Shown here: positions 39,317 through 49,800 of the stretch, piece after piece
How positions within the stretch are numbered: position 1 is the stretch's first letter
How the letters are laid out: the number at the start of each line of letters is the position of its first letter
DNA from: an uncultured Colwellia sp.
Lineage (GTDB): Bacteria; Pseudomonadota; Gammaproteobacteria; Enterobacterales; Alteromonadaceae
DNA: 64,000 bases
NCBI GenBank assembly: GCA_913061475.1
Contig: CAJXUN010000010.1
Span: forward strand, 37,719 to 101,718
Direction: 5' to 3'
Made by a program: the position numbers and the translations under genes
Notes under the pieces: model-generated
What the model saw: the letters and a program-made list of their open reading frames with translations, nothing else
What the model was told of the DNA's origin: nothing
Databases searched by the model: none

Positions 39317-39346
39317 ATTAAAACATTTAAATCTAAGCACAGTCAA
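39317..39346 (-). promoter_or_regulatory. Promoter of the lysine-riboswitch operon
   Basis: On the minus strand TTGACT (39341-39346) and TTTAAT (39317-39322) are separated by 18 bases, about 50 bases upstream of the aptamer. Good sigma-70 match. Confidence 0.7.
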
Positions 39347-39377
39347 TAGACGTCTATACGTATATTGAAATTTTAAA

Positions 39378-40694
39378 TTAAGAACTTGATATTAATAGTT
39401 TTATTTCTTTTTCTAATAATGGAATACGATCTTGCCCCCAATAGCTGCATACGCCATAGGTGAAACAAGGCACTCCCCAAAGACTTAATTTGCTTAACTC
39501 TATTTGATTAATATCTGCCCACTGCTGCCAATCATGCTCTTGCTGATAAACATTCGCGTCATCAATATTGAGCGCTAAATTTTTCATGATATTCTCAACA
39601 TTAACCGGATTAGCTAGCTCAATTCCCTCGACATAAATAGCCCGAAAACACGCTAACATATACTCAGTGCCTTTACCTTGTTGCTGTGCCCAAGCAAAAC
39701 ATCGATAAGCATTCATCACACCATTACCTAACGGATCGGAAAAACCATTAAATTCAATATTTAACCTTTTAGCTTCTCGTAAAGCGTCTAAATAAATATA
39801 CTTTTGCTTAATAACAGGAATAGATGCGCCACGCATTAACAACGGTAATACCGGCTTAATAACTAACTCTAACTGATGACGCTCAGCCAAACTAATCGCT
39901 TGAACGAAACCTAAATAAGAATAAGGGCTACGCAGTGACAAATACACCACCAAAGGCTCGCGCTTAGCAATACATGTCGGCGTAGTTTCAATAGCATTAT
40001 CTAGTGCGGAAACACCGGGCAAAACGCTTGGCTTTTCTACCTGAAGCGTTGGGGCTAACTCCACGGTAAGACTATCGGTAAGCGAAAATTTAAGTAACAG
40101 CTTTTCAAAATGATATAAACGATCAACGCCAACAAACCAGTCGCCAGCAAAGAAAATATTTGCCGGTGCATAATGCCCTTTTGCTTGCAAACGCATCTGG
40201 TTTTTTACTTGATGACTAATGGTGGGTGTCGAGGTTTGAAAGTGTTCGGTATACAAATTCCCCCAAGTTTTTATAAAAATATCTTTGGCATTCTCAATAC
40301 TGTTTAACTGCAATTGCCATGTTTGTTGGCCCGTGGTTAACATGATTAAGGAAGGTTCTTCGGTAATTTTAATTAATTGATATCGTTCAGCAATTACATT
40401 AGCGTCTTTAATTGCCCATTGTCGATAGAGTTTCGGAGAAATAGTCACTCCGGGTAAAGCACCCCAAATAAAAAGTACTTTAAAACCAATACGATATTGC
40501 TTCGCTAAGCGAGATAACATTTGCACCAGCATAAAACTGTGCGGATCATTAAGTGACAGGTACACTTCAGCTTGCGCTTTTTTGCCAAGAAATCGTCCAA
40601 TCATAAAATAGCGAAAGACCAATACCTTTTGCCGGAAAATACTGTGTAGCCATTTTATTTTTAGTTGCAATAACGTTTTATTAAAAATAGCCAA
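39378..40694 (-). CDS. Tandem DsbA-like/HCCA isomerase-family protein
   Basis: Two thioredoxin-fold domains of the DsbA/2-hydroxychromene-2-carboxylate isomerase type are joined. The N-terminal copy has VYLSLNDPHSFMLVQML and APANIFFAGDWFVGVDRLYHFEKLL; the C-terminal copy has VVYLSLRSPYSYLGFVQA and WGVPCFTYGVCSYWGQDRIPLLEKEI. Neither has CxxC, so a glutathione-dependent isomerase or transferase role is likelier than disulfide exchange. No signal peptide; cytosolic. The TTG at 40694 abuts an AAGGAG Shine-Dalgarno with no spacing; an ATT two codons in has ideal spacing, and the first ATG is 30 codons in, so the exact start is unsure. Confidence 0.75.
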   Translation of the reverse strand: MAIFNKTLLQLKIKWLHSIFRQKVLVFRYFMIGRFLGKKAQAEVYLSLNDPHSFMLVQMLSRLAKQYRIGFKVLFIWGALPGVTISPKLYRQWAIKDANVIAERYQLIKITEEPSLIMLTTGQQTWQLQLNSIENAKDIFIKTWGNLYTEHFQTSTPTISHQVKNQMRLQAKGHYAPANIFFAGDWFVGVDRLYHFEKLLLKFSLTDSLTVELAPTLQVEKPSVLPGVSALDNAIETTPTCIAKREPLVVYLSLRSPYSYLGFVQAISLAERHQLELVIKPVLPLLMRGASIPVIKQKYIYLDALREAKRLNIEFNGFSDPLGNGVMNAYRCFAWAQQQGKGTEYMLACFRAIYVEGIELANPVNVENIMKNLALNIDDANVYQQEHDWQQWADINQIELSKLSLWGVPCFTYGVCSYWGQDRIPLLEKEIKLLISSS

Positions 40695-40847
40695 CTCCTT
40701 GTGGACTAATGATGGCGAGATAATTTAATTCGCGTAGAATACTCTCATTATGACATATTAATATCATCAGCGATGCTTATTTGTACATAACTTATACAAA
40801 TAAGTTACTGTAAATTAGCAAGATTTAGCGTAACTACAGGTACCTTC

Positions 40848-41900
40848 ATGGCAATAAGTAACATTAACCAATTATTGATCCGTAATATCGAGGCATTAGC
40901 AGCAACAAGACCTCTTTTGGTTAATATTGCAGATGACGGTTTTCTGACTCAATACCTCGATCAGCATACGACTGCCATCATTGATAGTTATCATACCAAC
41001 TATGCCGAATATCAAATCGTACAACGACTTAACAACACACGTATACAGAGTCATTTTTGTGTGCAATACAGCACAAAAGCTAAACACGATTTGGCGATTA
41101 TTCATTTTCCTAAAAGTAAAGCGGAATTTAGCTTCACTTTAGCTATGCTTGCTGAGTCGATGACCGAAGATGCGACCATTATTATGGTTGGGGAGAATAA
41201 AGGCGGAATTAAATCAGCTGCAAAATTAAGCGCAGAATACTTAGATTTTTGTAACAAAGCAGATGCCGCACGCCATTGCTTAATGTATATAGGTAAATTC
41301 AAACCGTCATTGCCTCGCTTCGATTTACAGCAATTTTATAAATATTATCCGGTAAATGTACACGAAAAAACGCTAACAATAGCCGCATTACCGGGAGTAT
41401 TTAGTCAGAATTCGCTAGATATCGGCACTGAAGTTTTATTAGCACATTTACCTAAAGTGATGACAGGTAAAGTATTAGATTTTGGTTGTGGCGCAGGAGT
41501 TATCGCTGCTTACGTAGGCACCATTCACCCAACAAGCAAATTATCCTTAGTGGATGTTAGTGCTTTAGCATTACACTCGGCACAAACAACATTAACTTTA
41601 AACCAATTAACAGGTGAGTGTATTGCTTCAGATAGTTTGTCAAATGTGCAAGAACGCTATGACTTTGTTATTTCTAACCCGCCATTTCATCAAGGGGTAA
41701 AAACCCACTACAAGGCTACCGAAAATTTTTTAGGGCAAATTAAACAAAATTTAAGTAAAAAAGGTTGTATTACCATTGTCGCTAATAGCTTTTTAAAATA
41801 CGCGCCAATCATGGAACAAGCCATAGGCACAACCAAAACGTTATCTATAGAAAAAGGCTTTGCGGTTTATCAATGTGAGCTTAATATTAAAAATAACTAA
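40848..41900 (+). CDS. rsmC: 16S rRNA (guanine-1207-N2)-methyltransferase RsmC
   Basis: Modifies G1207 of 16S rRNA in the 30S subunit. It has the two-domain layout of the RsmC/RlmG type: a degenerate N-terminal methyltransferase-like domain (1-180) and an active C-terminal Rossmann domain with VLDFGCGAGVIAAYVG and the catalytic FVISNPPFHQGVKTHY. 350 residues, standard length. Confidence 0.93.
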   Translation: MAISNINQLLIRNIEALAATRPLLVNIADDGFLTQYLDQHTTAIIDSYHTNYAEYQIVQRLNNTRIQSHFCVQYSTKAKHDLAIIHFPKSKAEFSFTLAMLAESMTEDATIIMVGENKGGIKSAAKLSAEYLDFCNKADAARHCLMYIGKFKPSLPRFDLQQFYKYYPVNVHEKTLTIAALPGVFSQNSLDIGTEVLLAHLPKVMTGKVLDFGCGAGVIAAYVGTIHPTSKLSLVDVSALALHSAQTTLTLNQLTGECIASDSLSNVQERYDFVISNPPFHQGVKTHYKATENFLGQIKQNLSKKGCITIVANSFLKYAPIMEQAIGTTKTLSIEKGFAVYQCELNIKNN

Positions 41901-41975
41901 GACAAAATGATTGTTGAAAGCAATAAGGTTTTCTACAATCACTTTATAGCAAAAATTAATTGGGTTTAGTATTCT

Positions 41976-43589
41976 ATGCCAACAACCAAACGTATTTGGT
42001 CTCTTCGTCGAATTTGTCTGATCTCAATCATCGGCTTCATATCTCTATTATCGATTATCAGTATTGCGATAGTCACCCAGCAATATACTAATAGTTACAA
42101 CTCGCTAGCCGCGAATGACATAAAATATTGGGCCAATGTACTCACAAATGAAAGTCAAAATTATTTGGTTAACTCGGAACGACAAGCACTCAATGATAAT
42201 TTATCTATTTCCGAAAAAATTCCTAATTTAAACTATTTACATATTTATCAGTTCAATAATAAAACAGAAAAATCCGAGCTTTTTTATAGTTATAAACGTG
42301 ACGAACGACGTTCTGCAATTTCGGAAAAATCGCTTGAGCTTAATAATTTGTTAACGCCACGATTTAAAGAAAAATACGTTGAGTATATGAAAGCTATTAC
42401 TGTCGAAGATAAAATAGTAGGTTTAGTTTATCTACAAAATAGCACTGAACATATAGCTCTTATCACCGACGATTTGCTCATCACCAGCATTATCCTTTTT
42501 GTGGTTGTTATCCTTATAGCTATTTTTATGGCCTTACAACTTGAACGCTTCATCAGTGCGCCATTTTTAGCGCTAATAAACACCGTTCAAATTGCCGCTC
42601 GCCAAAAAAACTTTCAGCAACAGTGCCAAGCTATGCCATATCGTGAAGCCGACATGCTAGCTCGTAATATTAGTACTTTATTTTCTCGTATGGAAAAACA
42701 TATAGCGCAATTAGATGCTGTTGAGCAGCAGAGTATTGAACATTCTCAAGAACTAGAAGATAAAATTAATAAACGCACTGCAGCATTAAAAGAATCTAAT
42801 CAAGATTTACTTTCCACCTTAGAGAAGCTACACCAATTTCAAAGTCAATTAGTTGAAAGTGAAAAAATGGCTTCTTTAGGAGATATGGTTGCCGGTGTTG
42901 CTCATGAAGTAAATACACCGATAGGTTTAGGGGTTACCGCCTCAACATTATTAGCAGACCGGTTAGAAGACATTAAGCTAGCATTTGAAGATAAAACCTT
43001 GAAATCTAGCCAATTAAAGAAGTTTCTCAATGAGGGTAGTGAAAATGTTGCCATTATTTATCGAAATTTAAATCGAGCCGCCGATCTGATATCTAGCTTT
43101 AAGAAAGTCGCGGTAGATCAATCAAGTGAAGAAGTTCGCAGTTTCGAAGTTAAAGAACTTTTAAACGAAGTGCTGCTGACACTGAGGCCCCAATTACATT
43201 GCTTGCCTTACGTTATTGACATTGATTGTCCCAATGATTTAACCATAGTCAGTAAGCCTGGACCAATCAATCAAATTTTAATTAATTTGATCATGAACTC
43301 AATTATCCATGGTTTTGAGGGTAGAGAAAATGGCCGAATTACGATAACCGTAATGCCACTTAGCAACCAACTTAATATCCTCTTTAAGGATGACGGTATG
43401 GGTGTTGATGAATCAATTAAGAGTAAAGTATTTGAACCATTTACCACGACAAAGCGTGGTGAAGGTGGCAGTGGTTTAGGTTTACACTTAGTGTATAACT
43501 TAGTCACTCAAGCACTTGGTGGCACTATAGTGTTAAACAGTGAAGCAAACCAAGGCGTGAGTATTGAAATTAATTTCCCCATTAATTAG
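41976..43589 (+). CDS. Membrane sensor histidine kinase
   Basis: 537 residues: membrane helix 1 (about 12-33), periplasmic sensor region (about 35-160), helix 2 (about 163-187), a linker and coiled coil (about 225-290), then a HisKA-like dimerisation domain with the phosphoacceptor His310 in GVAHEVNTPIG and an ATPase domain with N, G1 (KDDGMGVD) and G2 (GEGGSGLGLHLV) boxes. No receiver or Hpt domain. It lies 166 bases upstream of an ArcA-type regulator on the same strand, so it may pair with it, but it is not ArcB in architecture. Signal unknown. Confidence 0.85.
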   Translation: MPTTKRIWSLRRICLISIIGFISLLSIISIAIVTQQYTNSYNSLAANDIKYWANVLTNESQNYLVNSERQALNDNLSISEKIPNLNYLHIYQFNNKTEKSELFYSYKRDERRSAISEKSLELNNLLTPRFKEKYVEYMKAITVEDKIVGLVYLQNSTEHIALITDDLLITSIILFVVVILIAIFMALQLERFISAPFLALINTVQIAARQKNFQQQCQAMPYREADMLARNISTLFSRMEKHIAQLDAVEQQSIEHSQELEDKINKRTAALKESNQDLLSTLEKLHQFQSQLVESEKMASLGDMVAGVAHEVNTPIGLGVTASTLLADRLEDIKLAFEDKTLKSSQLKKFLNEGSENVAIIYRNLNRAADLISSFKKVAVDQSSEEVRSFEVKELLNEVLLTLRPQLHCLPYVIDIDCPNDLTIVSKPGPINQILINLIMNSIIHGFEGRENGRITITVMPLSNQLNILFKDDGMGVDESIKSKVFEPFTTTKRGEGGSGLGLHLVYNLVTQALGGTIVLNSEANQGVSIEINFPIN

Positions 43590-43755
43590 AGCTTTAAGCT
43601 ACACATAGCAACGCTAATGATTGTTTTTTAACTAGCGCTTCGATACCATTAACGATATTTAAAAGCTTAGCAATAGTCTATAATTACTAGGTTACACATT
43701 AGCAGTGAACTCACTCATTTAAAAAATTTAAACTTTACGGAACTGGAAAATTAAC

Positions 43756-44478
43756 ATGCAAAAACCTCATATATTAATCGTAGAAGATGAAGACGTTACG
43801 CGCTTTAGTCTGCGAAATCTATTTGAAGCTGAGGGCTATCAAGTATCAGAAGCAATAGATGGTGAAAGCATGGATAACGCACTGCAAAGTAACGTAATCA
43901 ATCTGATTATTATGGATATTAATTTACCAGGTAAAAATGGGCTTTTATTAGCGCGTGAATTAACTAAAAATAATGATTTAGCGTTGATATTTCTCACCGG
44001 CCGAGATAGCGACATTGACAAGATACTCGGGCTAGAGATCGGCGCTGACGATTATTTAACTAAACCATTTAATCCACGTGAACTGACGATTCGTGCGCGT
44101 AATATTTTAAATCGTATATTGCCGAATAATATAGAGAAAGACGATGCTATTATTCACTTTAATCAATGGTCACTGAATGGCAATTCGAGAAAAATGACCA
44201 CGCCAGATAATCGTGAAATATCAATACCACGTGGCGAATATCGAGCGCTACGCTTACTCATTGCAAATGCTGGACAAATAGTGACTCGTCAGCAGTTAAT
44301 TAAAGAAATGACGGGGCGAGATCTTCGCTCGAACGATAGAACAGTGGATGTGACTATTCGTCGACTACGAAAACACTTTGAATCTGTTGAGAGCTCTCCT
44401 GAACTCATCAACACGATACACGGCGAAGGTTATCGCTTTATTGGACGTGTTGAATCAGTATCAGGTAACAATAACTAA
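43756..44478 (+). CDS. arcA: Two-component response regulator ArcA
   Basis: OmpR-family regulator of aerobic/anaerobic respiration genes. It matches E. coli ArcA through both domains: [13 protein letters not shown], phosphoacceptor Asp54 in [45 protein letters not shown], and the C-terminal [17 protein letters not shown] and IHGEGYRF. 240 residues. It closely follows a histidine kinase gene and converges with a stand-alone Hpt gene, which suggests a multi-component Arc phosphorelay. Confidence 0.92.
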   Translation: MQKPHILIVEDEDVTRFSLRNLFEAEGYQVSEAIDGESMDNALQSNVINLIIMDINLPGKNGLLLARELTKNNDLALIFLTGRDSDIDKILGLEIGADDYLTKPFNPRELTIRARNILNRILPNNIEKDDAIIHFNQWSLNGNSRKMTTPDNREISIPRGEYRALRLLIANAGQIVTRQQLIKEMTGRDLRSNDRTVDVTIRRLRKHFESVESSPELINTIHGEGYRFIGRVESVSGNNN

Positions 44479-44510
44479 GGCCCTAGGAAAACTAAGGACC
44501 TACAAAATGT

Positions 44511-44858
44511 TTATTGTACTGCAAGCCATTGCTGAAAAGCCTCGATAGCCTCTTGGTTTAAACTATCGAGCACTCGCAAATGTTCAGCTTTAACTTGCCA
44601 ACTCTCAGTAGACTTCTCTATAGCGATAAGTTTCTGATGAACCAGAAAAAAACCTGCACTTGCAGCTGATCCTTTCATTTTATGACATTGTTCCTGCCAC
44701 GCCTTCTGGTCAGTATCAACAACAGCACGATTAATGACCTCCAAGTAAAGCGCGGATTGCTGAATATACAGATCCAACATTTGTTCGATCACATCCATGT
44801 CTAATACTTCTAAGTAGCCATTAATTAGTGTTAAATCTAATTGCTGGGTTGTTGTCAT
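44511..44858 (-). CDS. Stand-alone Hpt phosphotransfer protein
   Basis: 115-residue four-helix histidine phosphotransfer protein. The phosphoacceptor His59 is in CHKMKGSAASAGF, the standard HxxKGSA motif. No other domain. AGGAG lies about 5 bases before the ATG. It converges with arcA, 32 bases away. In Shewanella a separate Hpt protein (HptA) relays phosphate from ArcS to ArcA; this gene is a candidate for that role, inferred from position and architecture. Confidence 0.88.
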   Translation of the reverse strand: MTTTQQLDLTLINGYLEVLDMDVIEQMLDLYIQQSALYLEVINRAVVDTDQKAWQEQCHKMKGSAASAGFFLVHQKLIAIEKSTESWQVKAEHLRVLDSLNQEAIEAFQQWLAVQ

Positions 44859-45378
44859 GATTTCTCCTAAGGGCAGCAGATTTTACTATGTTGAGCTGAA
44901 TTCAAACTAAGTTATCGATAAGATCAGGCCATGCCACCAGCCATCAGCCATCAGCTAAAAATATTTGGCTACGGTGCTTTTGTTGGTAATTTACAGGTCG
45001 CATTACCTGACTAATAAGCCATAATTCATAACAAATTCATCTTGATATAAAGCAAATTTACCTCATTGATAATAGCTTTTGCAAACATAATTGTCGTAAA
45101 AAGCAGATCGTCGAAATTGCGCTTATTTTTGCATCGATTAAATACAACTATCATATTCTTCAACAATATCATCGAAACCATCACAAACATTGCTTTTGCT
45201 AGGTATATCGTTCAAAATGACCGCCCTTTTTAGGAGCAACGCATTATTCCACGTTTATCATCATTTGTGGAAGCTATCATGCCTTTTACGATAGTAATGC
45301 CAAACAATAATTTTACTATGTACTGAAGTTACCATAGATAGCCCTTTACCTAGTGCACAAGCGAATAGCGGAGTAAAA
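44859..45378. other. Spacer between hpt and folE2, no gene seen
   Basis: A 520-bp AT-rich divergent region. It holds a short tandem CCATCAG repeat at about 44938-44955 and a 27-codon ATG frame (44931-45014) without a good ribosome site that I do not accept as a gene. GGAG just before the folE2 ATG is the only clear signal. No Zur-like palindrome was evident. Confidence 0.45.
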
Positions 45379-46305
45379 ATGCCAACAATAATGCCTGATA
45401 TAGCAAATCACACCACAGCACAAACTGAGGGTACTTTGGATTGGGTCGGCATGAGCAATATAGAAATGCCTATCATGGTTGCCTCAGAAGGCCAATCAGA
45501 ACGTATGGTTTCAGCCTACGTAGATGCGTTTGTAAACCTTAAAGAGCCAAAAGCAAAAGGCATACACATGTCGCGTTTGTATTTACTCCTTGATGATTTA
45601 TCAAATTCAAGTGTGTTAAATCACCAAAGCTTAGTTACTTTATTAGATGGCTTTATTAGTAGCCATCACGACCTTAGTGATAATGCAAAAGTGAAATTTA
45701 GTTTTGACTATCACCTACGTCGAAAGTCACTTATTAGCGGTAAACAAGGCTGGAAAGCTTATCCGGTGACAATCACTGGCCGATTAAATAAAGGCAAACT
45801 CGAAATTGAGCTTTGTCTTGACGTGCGTTACTCTTCAACTTGCCCATGTTCAGCTGCATTAGCTCGTCAGTTAATCCAAAAAGCCTTTAAAGATAAGTTT
45901 TCTCATGAAGCTGCCGTTGACTTAGAAAGAGTGCATGAATGGCTAGGTACAACTGAGGGAGTTATGGCAACACCTCATAGCCAACGTTCGGTTGCTGAGA
46001 TTAAAGTGAAACTTAATAGTTCAAGTACTGAGTTTCCAATAACTGAGTTGGTTGACTTAATTGAAGGCTCACTTAAAACACCAGTGCAAGCCGCCGTTAA
46101 GCGCGAAGACGAACAGGAATTTGCTCGCTTAAATGGCCAAAACTTAATGTTTTGTGAAGATGCAGCTCGTCGCTTACAACACACCATGAATGCATCAACA
46201 CAATTTGACGACTTTTGGTTGCGTATTAATCATTTAGAATCTTTACATGCTCATGATGCCGTAAGTGTTACCACCAAAGGCATACCAGATGGCTACCAAC
46301 CATAG
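45379..46305 (+). CDS. folE2: GTP cyclohydrolase I type 2 (FolE2)
   Basis: Converts GTP to dihydroneopterin triphosphate, the first step of folate synthesis, without the strict zinc requirement of FolE. 308 residues with [19 protein letters not shown], the metal-site Cys in [15 protein letters not shown], and CEDAARRLQ near the end. GGAG lies about 5 bases before the ATG. It is monocistronic with its own terminator. In some bacteria folE2 is zinc-regulated; I see no clear operator. Confidence 0.95.
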   Translation: MPTIMPDIANHTTAQTEGTLDWVGMSNIEMPIMVASEGQSERMVSAYVDAFVNLKEPKAKGIHMSRLYLLLDDLSNSSVLNHQSLVTLLDGFISSHHDLSDNAKVKFSFDYHLRRKSLISGKQGWKAYPVTITGRLNKGKLEIELCLDVRYSSTCPCSAALARQLIQKAFKDKFSHEAAVDLERVHEWLGTTEGVMATPHSQRSVAEIKVKLNSSSTEFPITELVDLIEGSLKTPVQAAVKREDEQEFARLNGQNLMFCEDAARRLQHTMNASTQFDDFWLRINHLESLHAHDAVSVTTKGIPDGYQP

Positions 46306-46383
46306 TAAAACATCCCCTCAATAGAGTTTAGCATTGCTTTATCTAGCATTAATTTTCAGCAAAGCTACGCCTTGAAAAATAAA

Positions 46384-46420
46384 CAAAAACCCTAGTCATC
46401 TTACAATGACTAGGGTTTTT
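46384..46420 (+). terminator. Terminator of folE2
   Basis: A 15-bp perfect stem (46384-46398 with 46405-46419), six-base loop and T tract, 79 bases after the folE2 stop. Confidence 0.9.
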
Positions 46421-46871
46421 TAGTTTAACCAGCATAAAGTAAGATATGTCTTATTAATATTTCGTCGTTCATATCCTTATACCAATAAATCGATTTATGA
46501 CAAATACCCTGAACAAGCACTAAAATGAATAAACAGTGAATACAAGGAGTTCAAAAAGTAAATAAACACACTAGTATGTTATGTAATAAAATTACATAAC
46601 ATACTAGCAATGGCGAGGCATCACTATCATTTTTCTTATAAAGCAAACAATTACCTCGCTATTTGTATAAAAAGTGCTATTCCTTGTGATTTAACGCCTG
46701 AAATAACGTAAAAAACTTACGAGCATTTACTCTATTTACATTGACGTTTCATTTTTAAATGTTTAATGTAAGGAGTTCACTGGCACAAATTTCGGATTAT
46801 TTATGCACTTTAAGTATAATTTTATTCCATTATAAGAAAAACTGCCGGGGCATATATTTTAGGGGGAAATC
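46421..46871. other. gltB upstream region with palindromes, no gene seen
   Basis: About 450 bp without a credible gene. It contains a 14-bp palindrome (46485-46498), a 17-bp perfect inverted repeat (46571-46607), and a TATAAT at 46815-46820 that could be the gltB -10, though its -35 is weak. A run of G just before the gltB ATG is its ribosome site. Confidence 0.5.
46571..46607. repeat. 17-bp perfect inverted repeat upstream of gltB
   Basis: CTAGTATGTTATGTAAT (46571-46587) and its exact complement (46591-46607) flank an AAA spacer. The stem is AT-rich and is not followed by a T tract, so it is not a typical terminator. It could be a protein-binding palindrome or the core of a decayed miniature element. 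Confidence 0.8.
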
Positions 46872-49800
46872 ATGCAACTTTACGATCATACTTTTCAAAA
46901 AGACAATTGTGGCTTTGGTCTAATTGCTCATCAACACGGCGAAAAAAGTCATAAGCTCGTAAAGACTGCCATTCATGCATTAGATAGAATGCAACATCGC
47001 GGTGGTATTGCTGCTGATGGAAAAACCGGTGACGGTTGCGGTTTATTGATGCAAAAACCAGACAGTTTTTTTCGCGCGGTTGCTGAAGAAAATAATTGGC
47101 AGTTAGGCCGAAAATACGCCGTGGGTATGATATTTCTCAATCCAGACCCTATTAAAGCAAATGCCAGCAAAAAAATTCTTGAAGAAGAGTTGGCACGTGA
47201 AACGCTAACGTTAGTTGGCTGGCGAGTAGTTCCAACAGATACCAGTACCTTAGGTGAAATAGCGAAAGGCAACTTACCCTCTATCGAGCAGGTTTTTGTT
47301 GACGCACCGTCAGGGTGGCGTAACCGAGATCTCGAGCGTCGGTTATATATGGCAAGACGACGCGCTGAAAAACGTATCAGCGATGATCGCTTCTATGTGG
47401 CAAGCTTGTCGTGTCTAGTTACTATTTATAAAGGTCTAATGATGCCGGTAGATTTACCGAATTTTTATTTAGACCTAGCCGATATCCGTATGCAAACCGC
47501 TATTTGCCTATTCCATCAGCGTTTTTCAACTAACACCTCACCTCAGTGGCATTTAGCTCAACCATTCCGTTATTTAGCCCATAATGGTGAAATCAATACT
47601 ATTAAAGGTAATCGTCAATGGAGTCGTGCCAGAACACACGGCTTTAAATCGCCTTTATTACCAGATTTACAAGACGCTGCACCTTTTGTTAACGAAAGTG
47701 GCTCTGACTCCTCGTCATTAGATAACATGCTTGAGCTTTTCCTTGCTGGCGGCATGGATCTTTACCGTGGTATGCGATTATTAATGCCACCTGCATGGCA
47801 AAATAGTCCTTTGATGGATGATGATTTAAAAGCTTTTTATGAATTTAACTCTATGCATATGGAGCCTTGGGATGGACCCGCAGGCGTTGTCGTGACAAAT
47901 GGTCGTCACGTTGCCTGTAACTTAGATCGCAATGGTCTGCGCCCTGCTCGTTACGTCATCACTCGCGATGGTTTTATTACTTTAGCCTCTGAAGTCGGTA
48001 TTTGGGACTATGGTGAAGATGAAGTGGTTGAAAAAGGTCGTGTCGGCCCAGGTGAAATGCTGGCAATTGATACCTATACAGGTAAAATTTTTAACTCTAA
48101 TGCCATCGACAATGAGTTAAAAATTCGCCATCCATATCGTCAATGGCTCGACAATAACATTCGCCGCTTAATACCTTTTGACAAATTGGATGCTAGTTTA
48201 ATTGGCCAACGGGTATTTAATGATCAAGAAATAGCCCAATACCATAAAATGTTTAATTACAGCTATGAAGAAATTCATCAAGTAGTGAAAACACTGGCTG
48301 AAAATGGTCAAGAAGCTACAGGGTCGATGGGTGACGATACCCCAATGGCAGTACTATCGAGTCAACCACGTTCACTTTATGATTACTTTCGCCAACAATT
48401 TGCTCAGGTAACGAATCCGCCGATTGATCCCTTGCGTGAACGCTATGTTATGTCATTAGGCACCTGTATTGGCCGTGAACACAACGTTTTCAATGAAACC
48501 ACCGGCCATGCTGACCGTATTCTATTTGCAACTCCGGTACTCATGTATACCGGATTGAAGCAGTTACGTGAGCTAGATCCAGAGCATTATCGCTCAGATA
48601 CATTAACCTTGAACTATGATCAAGATGAAGGATTAGAAGCAGCCGTATTGCGTTTATGTGATGAAGCTGAAACCTTAGTTCGAGACAAAAACACCGTTAT
48701 TTTAATATTATCAGATCGCCAAATACATCAAGGAATGTTGCCTATTCCCGCAGCTATGGCTGTCGGTGCAGTGCAGAAGCGTTTGGTCGATAAGCAATTA
48801 CGTTGTGACTCTAACATTATTGTTGAAACGGCTTCAGTACGCGACTCTCATCAATTTGCCGTGCTTTTTGGCTTAGGTGCGACAGCGATCTATCCTTTCT
48901 TAGCTTATGAAACCATTGAGCAACTGGTAGAACAAAAACAAATTGACCTTACAGCCCGTCAAGCCGTAGTAAATTATCGTGAAGGCATTAATAAAGGTCT
49001 GTTGAAAATATTATCAAAAATGGGTATTTCAACTATAGCTAGCTACCGCTGTGCAGGATTATTTGAAGTGATTGGCCTTAATAGCAACATCATGGAGCTT
49101 TGTTTCCCTGATTTGCCAAGTCGTATCCAAGGCGCTGATTTTTCAGATATTGAACAAGACAATATCAATCTGGCTCGCAAAGCGTTTATGCCGCATAAAA
49201 AAATGAGTCATGGCGGACTATTAAAATATGTCCATGGTGGTGAATATCATGCCTATAACCCTGATGTAGTTAGCACGCTACAAACTGCCGTCCGCAGCGG
49301 CGACTATAGTGATTACCGAATATTTGCTGACCATGTTAATAACCGTCCTGCTGCTGCGTTACGTGACTTATTAGCATTTAGGGACGACCAAACGGCTATT
49401 GATATTTCTACTGTTGAGCCTGAAGCTGAGCTTTTTAAACGTTTTGACAGTGCTGCTATGTCTATCGGAGCATTAAGCCCTGAAGCTCATGAAGCACTGG
49501 CCATAGCAATGAATCGTCTAGGAGGCTTTTCAAACTCTGGTGAAGGTGGAGAAGACGAGCGTCGTTACGGTACCGTTAAAAATTCTCGAATCAAACAAAT
49601 TGCCTCAGGACGTTTTGGCGTAACACCTCATTACTTAGTTAATGCTGATGTGCTGCAAATTAAAGTCGCACAGGGCGCAAAACCCGGTGAAGGTGGTCAA
49701 TTGCCAGGTGATAAAGTAACACCGTTAATTGCAAAATTACGTTTTTCAGTACCCGGCGTAACCTTAATATCACCGCCACCACATCACGATATTTATTCTA

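Noticed and set aside
44511..44858. Hpt gene as a broken fragment of ArcB
   Set aside because: It has its own AGGAG ribosome site, a proper start and a complete four-helix Hpt domain, so it is a stand-alone gene.
44931..45014. 27-codon ATG frame in the hpt-folE2 spacer
   Set aside because: AGG is only two bases from the ATG, and the sequence has no similarity I recognise or supporting context.
46780..46796. Sigma-54-like promoter upstream of gltB (CTGGCAC then TCGGA)
   Set aside because: The -24 GG element is good, but the -12 element lacks the required GC; known gltB promoters in the group are sigma-70 type.
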